Source: Candidatus Limnocylindrales bacterium (lineage in GTDB: Bacteria; Desulfobacterota; Binatia; UBA1149; CAITLU01). From it: 64,000 bases of DNA. The notes under the pieces were generated by a model that saw only the letters and a program-made list of their open reading frames with translations, did no database searches and had not been told where the DNA came from. Positions 43,225 through 51,217 of this stretch are shown here, piece after piece. Position 1 is the stretch's first letter. The number at the start of each line of letters is the position of its first letter. Location of the stretch: positions 1-64,000 of the forward strand of contig DATNBU010000008.1 in the NCBI GenBank assembly GCA_035571835.1, in the 5' to 3' direction. The position numbers were made by a program, and so were the translations under genes.

Positions 43225-44208
43225 TCAGAACGCGACTTCGACCGGCGTCGAATAGAACTGCTTGTACCAGCGGCGGAATCGCGAGATGTCGCCGTCGCCT
43301 TCGGCAAGGTTCGGCTTTTCGCGGAACAGCTTGTTGTTCCACAGCGGCATGTCGAGCTCCCAGTCCTTCGCGTAGTAGTCGAAGAAATCGGCGACCGCTT
43401 CCTTGTTGGAGTCGCGATGCACATAGTAGTTGTGCGTCAGCACCATGCGCTCGGGGTCGAGCGGCGTCAGCGACTGCACCGAAACCCCGTCGATCATGCC
43501 GCTGACGCGCGTCAGCGAGAGCCCCGGGCCGAACATGAACGAGCGGATCGTCGCCATGCCTTCGGCGCTCGACTGCACCGAATCGCGCTCGAAGTCGAGA
43601 TGAAGCTTGCAGATCGGGCCTTCGGTGTCGTAGACGACGCCGCGCACTTTCATTCCGTGCAGCGTTCCGAAATGCGCGACGTCGAAGCCGTTCTCGTACA
43701 GCTCCTGCGGATGGGCCGTCAGCTCCCACTGGCGGCGGCCATGCACGTAGTAGTCGTCCGAGAGTGTTTCGGGAACGATCTCGGGCGTCCACTCCGGCGC
43801 GATGCCTTCGGCGTGATGCCAGATGAGGATGAACCCGTTCTGCTCGCGAACGACGGGCTTGCCGATCTGCGCCTTCGCCGGAATCCGCTTCGCGTACGGA
43901 ACGTCGACGCACGCGCCGGTCTCGCCGCTCCAGCACCAGTTGTGGAACGGACAGCGGATGTTGTCGCCTTCGACTTTTCCGCCGACGCCGAGATGCGCTC
44001 CGAGATGCGGGCAGTACGCGTCGAGCACGTGCGCCGCTCCGCCGTCGCCGCGAAACACGACGAAGTCGCGGCCGATCGCGTGCACCGCCTTGACCTCGCC
44101 CGCCTGGACTTCGTGCGAATAGCAGACGTTGAACCAGCCGTTCGGAAACGGCGGCAGGGAGATGCGCGGGGTGCTCGGTGCGGGAGTCGCGGTCTGCTGG
44201 GGCGTCAT
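43225..44208 (-). CDS. Rieske non-heme-iron oxygenase, DAF-36/Neverland/KshA-like
   Basis: 327 residues. [2Fe-2S] ligands are in CPHLGAH (Cys66, His68) and CPFHNW (Cys86, His89). Mononuclear-iron ligands are in ENGFDVAHFGTLH (Asn173, Asp176, His179, His184). The N-terminal PPFPNGWFNVCYSHEV and later VFRG...VLDAYCPHLGAHLGVGG...VPYAKRIP closely follow cholesterol 7-desaturases (DAF-36/Neverland) and 3-ketosteroid 9alpha-hydroxylase oxygenases (KshA), so a steroid or similar polycyclic substrate is likely. ATG 44208 is preceded by AGGAGA. No ferredoxin reductase is encoded nearby; one must come from elsewhere. It is divergent from the SMP-30-like gene. Confidence 0.88.
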   Translation of the reverse strand: MTPQQTATPAPSTPRISLPPFPNGWFNVCYSHEVQAGEVKAVHAIGRDFVVFRGDGGAAHVLDAYCPHLGAHLGVGGKVEGDNIRCPFHNWCWSGETGACVDVPYAKRIPAKAQIGKPVVREQNGFILIWHHAEGIAPEWTPEIVPETLSDDYYVHGRRQWELTAHPQELYENGFDVAHFGTLHGMKVRGVVYDTEGPICKLHLDFERDSVQSSAEGMATIRSFMFGPGLSLTRVSGMIDGVSVQSLTPLDPERMVLTHNYYVHRDSNKEAVADFFDYYAKDWELDMPLWNNKLFREKPNLAEGDGDISRFRRWYKQFYSTPVEVAF

Positions 44209-44448
44209 ATGGTCTCCTGGTTCGCGGATTTCCGCTGTAACCGCTGCGCATTCGCTTCGGGCGGCAGCTAGAACGTGTTCCAGTCGCGCATTATAGGCGC
44301 CGGCCGGGCCGTGTCCACCGCAGGCGCACCCCGCCGCAAAAGGCCGCAATATCGGGGGCTTGCCAGAAGGCGAGTTGACCGGGTTGTCGCTGTTGCCGCT
44401 AGTCCGGACGCCCCTTATATTCCGCCGCTTCAAAGCCGGGGGTGGATC

Positions 44449-46884
44449 TTGAAACGCTTCGTCAATTTGTCGTGTGTTGCTGCTGTGACTGCAGCAGTGT
44501 CCATGTTTCCGCACGCTGCCGTCGCGCGCTCGTGCCGTGCCGGGCTTCTCAAGGCGAGTGCGCAGTTCTTGCGCGGGTCGAACCAGGTCTGGACCGAATG
44601 CCTGCAGCGCGAGCAGGAAGAGAACGGCACGGTCGGATCTGTCTGCAACAGCTTCGACTACTACGACGCATTTTCGAAGGTCTACGACGATTTCGAAAAG
44701 CTCCGTACGGACTCATGCCCGTGGGATGATTCCACGACGACCGGCAGCGAAGCCGCGACCATCTACGATTTCGGGTCGACCGATTTTTCGTGCAACGCGT
44801 CCATCCATGGCGCGTGCGATTTCGAGTACTACGCCGACTGGACGCGTGGCATCCTGCTGCCTGCGGCCGGCTGGATCGGCACGTGTGCGCAGTGCCAGGG
44901 TGAATCGCAGGGCTGGATCCTCTCGTCTCTGTTCTACAGAAACTTCGTCAACCAGCCTCCCGATGGCGGCGTAGCGCGCTGCCAGCAGGTTCTCGCGAGC
45001 GCATCGAACAAGTACTTGCAGAAGCGATCGAAGGCGATCGAGAAATGCCTGCGACAATCGGTCGACGGGCCTCTGGTATCCGAATGTCGTGCGAGTCCCG
45101 GCTCGAGCCTCTCGACGTTGCTCGACAAGTACCGCACGAGCTTCGTGAAGAAGGTCTGTGGCGCATGCGGCGGGCCCGATGGAAGCTGCGACGGCCTAGC
45201 TGGCGGTGTCGCGGGGTCGGGAGGCAGCGACGACATTGCGGCAGGCGAAATCGGCATGCCGGCCACGTGCATCGGTGTCGAGAGTCCCGTCACCGGGCGC
45301 TGTTACCGGACGGTCGCCAGCGTCTCCGATCTGGTCAGCTGCGCGTCGTGCGTCACCGAATCGATGGTCGACTGCGGAATGCAGATCGCCGCTCCCTGGG
45401 CGGGTCCGCTCGACGCCGCTTGCGGAGGCGATGGCAGTGCGCGCGTCCTTTACGCCGAGGATTTCGACGGCCTGCCGCAGGATGCGTGGCCATCGCCGTG
45501 GGTCGCAGCCGCCGAACCTGCACTCGCCGACACCGGCGAGGACGCAGCAAGGCTCGAGCCGCGCCTCGCTCATCCGTCAGAAGCGCGGATGTATGCGGCA
45601 AACATCGGACGCGACGTGGATGTGCGCATCCATTTTCGCGTCACCGACGCAGAAACCCAGGGATGGCGACTGAGCCTGCGCGACGACGGCGCAGGCAACG
45701 CGTACCGGGTGCAGCTGCGCAAAGAAGGTGGCGTGCCGGTGCTCCGGTTGCAGCGGGTTCTCGGCGGGGTCGTCACCGATCTCGCCTCTTTTGCCGGAAT
45801 CGAGCTGCAGTTGTGGAACGATGCCCACGAGTGGGCGCGCTTCCGCATCTCGACCGAGCACGGCGCAGCGAGGCTTCAGGCAAGCTCGTTCATGCCGGGA
45901 AATTACGAACCGGATTCGTGGCAGGTCGACGCCCTCGACTCGTCGGCGGGCCTCCAGGTTACGGACGGGATCGCATTCGAATCGTTCAGCTCGCTTACGC
46001 CGGACAATGGCGCCGAGGCCGGCATAGTCTATCTCGAAGACATCGCGGTGCAGAGCGCCCGCAATCCGCTCGATCGGTTGGGGCCGGCCGAAGTGGTCGC
46101 ATCCGGTTTTGTTGCCGCCGATGGCCCGCTTTGGCGCGACACGACGCAGACGCTTCTCCTGACCGATCACGCGAACGACGCGGTCTACGAATTCGACCCC
46201 ATTGCGCAGACGATCTCTTCGCTGGCGCTCGGGCTCAACGGTGCCGCAGGCCTTGCGCTCGATCCCGACGGACGGCTGCTCGCCGCCGAGTATGGCGCAC
46301 GCGACCTCGTGCGCGCCGAAGCCGACGGAACGACGACCGTGCTCGCCGATCGTTATCAGGACCTGCGGCTGAATTCGCCACACGACGTCGCCACGGACGG
46401 CGCCGGCCATGTGTACTTCAGCGACCCGTCTTTTGGCGTTGCTGATGCCGACCGCGAACAGTTCTTCAATCAGGTCTATCGCCTGGAGGTCGACGGGACG
46501 CTGGAACGGATCGATTCGTTCCGTTCTCCCGAACAACCCGTGGGGATCGAGCTGACCCGTGGAGGCACCCATCTGTTCGTCGCGGATCCGGCAAACGCGT
46601 TGCTGCGTCGCTATCACATCGAAGAGCCGCTCTTTTCGTACCTGGAACGCGGGTACGCCGGCTACTCCGGTGCGTCGGGCATCTGCAGCGATCCGGCTTC
46701 GGGAACGCTGTTCGTCGGTATGCCGGACGGCCTCGTCGCCATCTCGTGGCAAGCGGTGAAATGGGCAACCGTCGCCCTGCCGGAGCCAGTCACCAATTGC
46801 GCCGTCGCCGGTGACGGCTTGCAACGAACGCTGTACGTCACGACGGCGAGCTCCCTCTATCGAATGGCGTATCCGGAGCCGTGA
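44449..46884 (+). CDS. secreted protein with helical Cys-rich domain and C-terminal SMP-30/gluconolactonase-like propeller
   Basis: 811 residues. A signal peptide (FVNLSCVAAVTAAVSMFPHAAVA) is followed by: ~25-300, helical/Cys-rich (KYLQKRSKAIEKCLRQ, CGACGG); ~335-540, a concanavalin-like beta domain (VLYAEDFDGLP...GWRLSLRDDGAGNAYRVQLRK); ~550-811, SMP-30/gluconolactonase-like beta-propeller repeats (AADGPLWRDTTQTLLLTDHANDAVYEF, LNSPHDVATDGAGHVYFSDPSFG). The propeller could hydrolyse lactones or bind metal. The start is inferred as TTG 44449 since GGGGGTGG precedes it and the signal begins LKR, mirroring the esterase at 16353. Divergent from the Rieske gene. Confidence 0.75.
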   Translation: MKRFVNLSCVAAVTAAVSMFPHAAVARSCRAGLLKASAQFLRGSNQVWTECLQREQEENGTVGSVCNSFDYYDAFSKVYDDFEKLRTDSCPWDDSTTTGSEAATIYDFGSTDFSCNASIHGACDFEYYADWTRGILLPAAGWIGTCAQCQGESQGWILSSLFYRNFVNQPPDGGVARCQQVLASASNKYLQKRSKAIEKCLRQSVDGPLVSECRASPGSSLSTLLDKYRTSFVKKVCGACGGPDGSCDGLAGGVAGSGGSDDIAAGEIGMPATCIGVESPVTGRCYRTVASVSDLVSCASCVTESMVDCGMQIAAPWAGPLDAACGGDGSARVLYAEDFDGLPQDAWPSPWVAAAEPALADTGEDAARLEPRLAHPSEARMYAANIGRDVDVRIHFRVTDAETQGWRLSLRDDGAGNAYRVQLRKEGGVPVLRLQRVLGGVVTDLASFAGIELQLWNDAHEWARFRISTEHGAARLQASSFMPGNYEPDSWQVDALDSSAGLQVTDGIAFESFSSLTPDNGAEAGIVYLEDIAVQSARNPLDRLGPAEVVASGFVAADGPLWRDTTQTLLLTDHANDAVYEFDPIAQTISSLALGLNGAAGLALDPDGRLLAAEYGARDLVRAEADGTTTVLADRYQDLRLNSPHDVATDGAGHVYFSDPSFGVADADREQFFNQVYRLEVDGTLERIDSFRSPEQPVGIELTRGGTHLFVADPANALLRRYHIEEPLFSYLERGYAGYSGASGICSDPASGTLFVGMPDGLVAISWQAVKWATVALPEPVTNCAVAGDGLQRTLYVTTASSLYRMAYPEP

Positions 46885-46977
46885 GGCGAAATCGGCGTTG
46901 GGCGACCTGGGGCACCAACTGCACGACTAATGCGTAGGTTGCCTACGGTATGGTCGGCAAGATTTCGACCGTTCCCG

Positions 46978-48636
46978 TCAGTCGTCGAGGCCGAGCTGTG
47001 CGCGAAGCTCGCGCTTGACGATCTTTCCCATCGAGTTGCGCGGAATGCTCGCGACGAAATGGAATCGTTCCGGAATCTTGTAGCGCGCGAGATTTGCCGC
47101 GCAGATTTCCTTGAGCTCGTCTTCTGCGACATCGGCGCCGTCCGCAAGCTGCACCGCCGCGATCACGCGTTCGCCAAGCCGCTCGTCCGGTATGCCGAGC
47201 ACGGCACACGCGGCGACTCGCGGATCGCCGTGCAGCACACGCTCGATCTCGGCCGGATACACGTTGGCGCCGCCGCGAAGAATCAGGTCGCCCCTGCGGC
47301 CGCGGATGTAGAGCTGGCCGCTTGCCGGATCGCGCATGCCGAGATCGCCGGTGTGGAGCATGCCGCCGCGCAGCGCCCTGGCGGTCTCATCCGGTTTGTC
47401 CCAGTAGCCGAGCATCGGCGTGTAGACGCCGGCGAACGCGCCGTCATGTGCTGCGGCGACGCAGATCTCGCCGACTTCACCGTCGGCAACCCTGCGCCCA
47501 TCCTCGTCGATCAGATCGATGGCGATCTGCGGCAGCGGCTGGCCGATCAGTCCGGGCTCCGGCTCGCGATCGCCGAGCGAACGCGTGACGGCGGTCGGCG
47601 CTTCGGTCATTCCGTAACCGATCGCGACGTTCTTTCCGAAACGCTCGCGATAGAGCCGAAGGAACGACGGCGGACATTCGGCGCCGCCGACTTCCGGCGT
47701 CGCAAGCGACGCGAGATCCTCACCGCGCACTTCCGGATGCGTAAGAAGATCGTGGTAGATCGCCGGCACGGCCGCGAAATGCGCGACGCGCTCGGTGCGC
47801 ACCCATTCTGCAATCCCGAGCGCATCGACGCGGTCGATGCAGACGCACGTGCCGTCGATCTGGAACACCAGCGTCGGCACAAGCACCATCAGGTTGAGGA
47901 CCGTAAGCGGCAGCAGTACGCCCTGGACCTGTCCGTTCGGATACGCGCCGGTCGCGGCAGCCACGGCGCCGGGCAGAAGCAGGTTGTGCTGGCTGTGCAC
48001 GGCGCCTTTCGGAAATCCCGTCGTGCCGCTCGTGTACGCGATGGCCGCCGGTGCGTACGGATCGATCTCGACGCGCGCGGCGGCGTCCGTCTTTGCCGCG
48101 GCGACTGCGCATGCCCACGAACAGCTTGCGTCGCCGGCCTCGCTAACAAGAGTGTGCCGCAGCGTTGCGACCGGGTTGGCTTGGATCTGTGCACACGCGG
48201 CGCGGTCGCCGATGAAAACCGACGCGCCGGCGTCGCGGAGCAGCGCGGCTTTTTCGACGGCCGCGAGCGCACGCGCGATGCCGACCCAGATCGCGCCGAG
48301 CCGCATCGTGGCGAGGTACGCGATGACGATGTCCGGATGATTGGGCGTGCAGGCCGCCACGCGATCACCGCGACCGATGCCGAGCGCGGCCAGGGCGCCG
48401 GCAGCGCGTGCGACGGCGTCGTCGAGCTCACGATATGTGTAGCGAGCGTGACGGCCGACGAGCGCGACGCGGTCAGGGCAGCGCGCGAGTGGCCCAGCGA
48501 GAATCTCCGCGACGTTCTGCGGACCGTTGCCGGGTATCGCAGGGCGCGCGGAGGCGACGAGATGATGCTCGCGTTCGAGCTCGCGCCAGAAGTCCCGCGA
48601 CGCGCTGCTCGCGTTCTGCGGACCGAGATCGCTCAA
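46978..48636 (-). CDS. acyl-CoA synthetase (AMP-dependent ligase)
   Basis: 552 residues, ANL superfamily. AYTSGTTGFPKGA is the ATP-binding P-loop (about residue 200), followed by YGMTEAPTAV, LHTGDLG, YIRGRRGDLILRGG, and the C-terminal NSMGKIVKREL catalytic lysine. It activates a carboxylic acid via the acyl-adenylate to the CoA thioester; chain length or aromatic specificity is not evident. The only plausible start is a TTG at 48636, without a strong ribosome site; no earlier in-frame ATG exists before the neighbouring gene. It lies 19 bases downstream of the SDR gene on the same strand, so likely a catabolic operon with it and the amidohydrolase. Confidence 0.9.
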   Translation of the reverse strand: MSDLGPQNASSASRDFWRELEREHHLVASARPAIPGNGPQNVAEILAGPLARCPDRVALVGRHARYTYRELDDAVARAAGALAALGIGRGDRVAACTPNHPDIVIAYLATMRLGAIWVGIARALAAVEKAALLRDAGASVFIGDRAACAQIQANPVATLRHTLVSEAGDASCSWACAVAAAKTDAAARVEIDPYAPAAIAYTSGTTGFPKGAVHSQHNLLLPGAVAAATGAYPNGQVQGVLLPLTVLNLMVLVPTLVFQIDGTCVCIDRVDALGIAEWVRTERVAHFAAVPAIYHDLLTHPEVRGEDLASLATPEVGGAECPPSFLRLYRERFGKNVAIGYGMTEAPTAVTRSLGDREPEPGLIGQPLPQIAIDLIDEDGRRVADGEVGEICVAAAHDGAFAGVYTPMLGYWDKPDETARALRGGMLHTGDLGMRDPASGQLYIRGRRGDLILRGGANVYPAEIERVLHGDPRVAACAVLGIPDERLGERVIAAVQLADGADVAEDELKEICAANLARYKIPERFHFVASIPRNSMGKIVKRELRAQLGLDD

Positions 48637-48655
48637 GCCGGCGTTCCGTGCGTGC

Positions 48656-49420
48656 TCACGGCCGCATGTACCAGCCGCCGCTGATGTTGATCGCCTCGCC
48701 GGTGATGAACGCCGAGCGATCCGAACCGAGGAAAGCGACGAGCTCGGCCACTTCTTCCGGCTGGCCGAAGCGGCGCAGCGGCGTGCGGTCGACCTCGGGC
48801 TGGAACTGGTCGGCGTAGCGCGCGACGAACTTGCTCCAGATCAGCCCGGGCGCGATCGCGTTGCAGCGCACGCCGAACGGCCCGCCTTCGAACGCGACGC
48901 TTCGCGTGAGACCGAACAGCGCGGCCTTTGCGCACGCATACGGCGCCTCGCGGCCCTCGTTCGCATCGCCGAGCCAGCCGGCGATCGACGAAATGTTCAC
49001 GATCGCGCCGCGGCGGCGCTCGATCATGCCGGGAAGGATCAGCCGCACGAGGTGGAACGCGGCGGTGATGTCGACGTCGATCACGCGGTCCCAGTCCTTC
49101 ATCGTGAACTCGCGGATCGGTGCGAGGACGTTCTCGGCGGCGTTGTTGACGAGCACGTCGATCGGTCCGAGCGAGCCCTCGATCTCGCCGATCACGGCCT
49201 GCATGCGCGCGCGATCGGCAATGTCGCCGGGAAACGCTTCGACGCGCGCGCCGGTATCACGCGCGATTTCTTCCGCAACAAGGCGGCAGCGCTTCTCGTG
49301 GATGTCGACGATGGCGACCGCTCCGCCTTCCTCGGCGATCCTGCGCGCCGCGTGGCTTCCGATCCCGGCGCCGGCACCGCCGGTCACGAGCGCAACTTTG
49401 TTCACGAAGTCTTTCGGCAT
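48656..49420 (-). CDS. short-chain dehydrogenase/reductase
   Basis: 254 residues, classical SDR (FabG-like). TGGAGAGIGSHAA is the cofactor motif, NNAAEN lies at the end of strand 4, and ISSIAGW...YACAKAAL supplies Ser-Tyr-Lys. The C-terminus INISGGWYM is typical. ATG 49420 with an upstream AAAAGGAA. It is followed after 19 bases by the acyl-CoA ligase and preceded by the amidohydrolase 132 bases upstream. Probably oxidises a hydroxyacyl or cyclic alcohol intermediate of the same catabolic pathway. Confidence 0.9.
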   Translation of the reverse strand: MPKDFVNKVALVTGGAGAGIGSHAARRIAEEGGAVAIVDIHEKRCRLVAEEIARDTGARVEAFPGDIADRARMQAVIGEIEGSLGPIDVLVNNAAENVLAPIREFTMKDWDRVIDVDITAAFHLVRLILPGMIERRRGAIVNISSIAGWLGDANEGREAPYACAKAALFGLTRSVAFEGGPFGVRCNAIAPGLIWSKFVARYADQFQPEVDRTPLRRFGQPEEVAELVAFLGSDRSAFITGEAINISGGWYMRP

Positions 49421-49552
49421 GGATTCCTTTTCGCGGTCGGTCTTTGCATCTGGCCGATCAGGGATTGTCCTGGCATCCGCATGATCGCGATGGTCGTGGA
49501 GCGTGGCCGATCCCGGATCGGCGCGCCTGGTGTTGCCGGTGTTCTCTGCCCG

Positions 49553-50749
49553 CTACGCGTCGAGGCCGACGAGCCGCCGCTGGTTGTCGCGCATGATCAT
49601 CCGCGTTGCGGCGGGACCGAGCGGTTCGCAGCCGTGCGCGAAGTCGACCGGATCGGCCAGGCCCTCGGGATGCGGATAGTCCGAGCCGAATACGACGTGC
49701 TCGGTACCGATCAGGCTCGCCAGATGCGGGATGTCTTCCTCATGGTACGGCGACACGTAGATGTGCCGGCGGAATACCTCGCTCGGCCGCCCCGACCAGC
49801 GTCCGCCGATCCACGGGCCGTTGCGCCCCATGCCTTTCATCTTGTCCATCGCTTTCAGCAGGTACGGCACCCACAGGCAGCCGTTTTCCACGCTGACCAC
49901 GCGCACATCAGGAAAACGTCCGAACAGGTTGTGGAAGATGAGCGCCGACATCGTGTCCATGATCGGACGGTCACCGTAGAAGTTGCACCACTGGAACGCC
50001 GACTGGCTGTGCGAGCTCGGATTGGCCTGCTCGCCCCACGCGACCGACATCATCTCGTTGTAACCCGACTCGCCGACGTGGAACGCGACCGCGAGCTTCG
50101 CTTCGTTGACGCGCGACCAGAACGCATCGAAGACCGGATCGGCCGGTGACTTGCCGCCTTGCGGCCCGGGGCGCATGCCGATGATGCGCGCGCCGCGCGA
50201 AAGCGCCCACTCGAGATCCTTTACCGCTTCGACCGGGTCGAGCAGCGACAGGATCGGTGCGGCGAAGATGCGATCCTTGAATGCAAAACCCCAGTCCTCG
50301 TCGAGCCAGCGGTTGAACGCGCGAATGTTCGCATAGCTGAGCTCGACGTCGTCCTTCATGAAGTGCTCGACACAGACGGCGAGCGTCGGGAAGAGCAGGG
50401 CGCTCTCGAGCTTCTGCTCGTCCATCCGCTTGAGACGCGCATCGCGATGCACGAACGCCGGCTCGACAGGCTGCTTGACGCCGTCGTCGCTGGCCGCGTT
50501 CTCGCCGGTCAGGTAGCGGAGATAATCGCGCAGCGAGCCCGGCCGCAGCGTCACGTCGTAGTTGAGCTCCATGTCGGACAGGAACGTGAACGGGCGCTCG
50601 CCGATCAGGATCGATTCGGCGCCGTCGCTGGTCTGGACGCACCGGACCGCGCGGTCGCGATACTTCGGCTCGATGTGACGCGTGAACGCGTCACGCGTCT
50701 CGTAGTAGTGGTTGTCGCCGTCGAAGCTGAGGTAGTCGAGCTCGGTCAT
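49553..50749 (-). CDS. amidohydrolase 2 family (ACMSD-like) metal-dependent hydrolase
   Basis: 398 residues. It starts FDGDNHYYE, where the usual DxHxH metal motif is reduced to DNH. ISxxLLFPTLAV, VAFHVGE (metal His), IFHNLFGRFPDVRVVSVENGC and the terminal FGSDYPHPEG (catalytic Asp) place it in PF04909 TIM-barrel hydrolases/decarboxylases. Such proteins are frequent in clusters for degradation of cyclic or aromatic acids. An AAGGAGTC stands before the ATG at 50749. First gene of the minus-strand group with the SDR and acyl-CoA ligase. Confidence 0.9.
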   Translation of the reverse strand: MTELDYLSFDGDNHYYETRDAFTRHIEPKYRDRAVRCVQTSDGAESILIGERPFTFLSDMELNYDVTLRPGSLRDYLRYLTGENAASDDGVKQPVEPAFVHRDARLKRMDEQKLESALLFPTLAVCVEHFMKDDVELSYANIRAFNRWLDEDWGFAFKDRIFAAPILSLLDPVEAVKDLEWALSRGARIIGMRPGPQGGKSPADPVFDAFWSRVNEAKLAVAFHVGESGYNEMMSVAWGEQANPSSHSQSAFQWCNFYGDRPIMDTMSALIFHNLFGRFPDVRVVSVENGCLWVPYLLKAMDKMKGMGRNGPWIGGRWSGRPSEVFRRHIYVSPYHEEDIPHLASLIGTEHVVFGSDYPHPEGLADPVDFAHGCEPLGPAATRMIMRDNQRRLVGLDA

Positions 50750-51217
50750 CGCGTGACTCCTTCGGTCGCGGCGGGTCTTCGGCCTTCCGCGACCGCAGCC
50801 GGGCTGGCCCGGTCAGCGTCGTTGCGCCCGGCTACTGCCCTTCTCCGCGCATGCCGGCCGCGCCGAAGCCGGGAAAAACCGGCCCGCCAGGGCCAGAAGA
50901 GAACACGTTCTACCTGGACAGACAAGGCCGCCTGTCCCCCGTGACGCAGTCCAGGCGAAATCCTGGCCGCCGCCCGCGATTCCGGGCTGCTTTCGCAAAC
51001 GACGTTGAGCCGGCACGCGCTTTTGGTCACCGGCGACCGACGCCCGCTCGTCGACGTTCGCGTTCCTCTACGGCGCCATGTTTCGGTCGAGATCGTCCAG
51101 CGCGGTACGCATGGCGCGCTCATCGATGTGTGAGCGAAGCTACATCGTGAGTCGTCGACGCAATCCGAAGCGACGGTTGCCGGCATTCGGCTCTGGACCG
51201 GCGCATCGACGTCAGGC
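50750..51217. other. non-coding region between divergent genes
   Basis: About 470 bases between the amidohydrolase and the BNR-type protein. Frames on both strands are open but translate to Arg/Ala/Ser-rich strings with no ribosome site and no recognisable fold. It should contain both promoters; I could not place them confidently. Confidence 0.45.
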
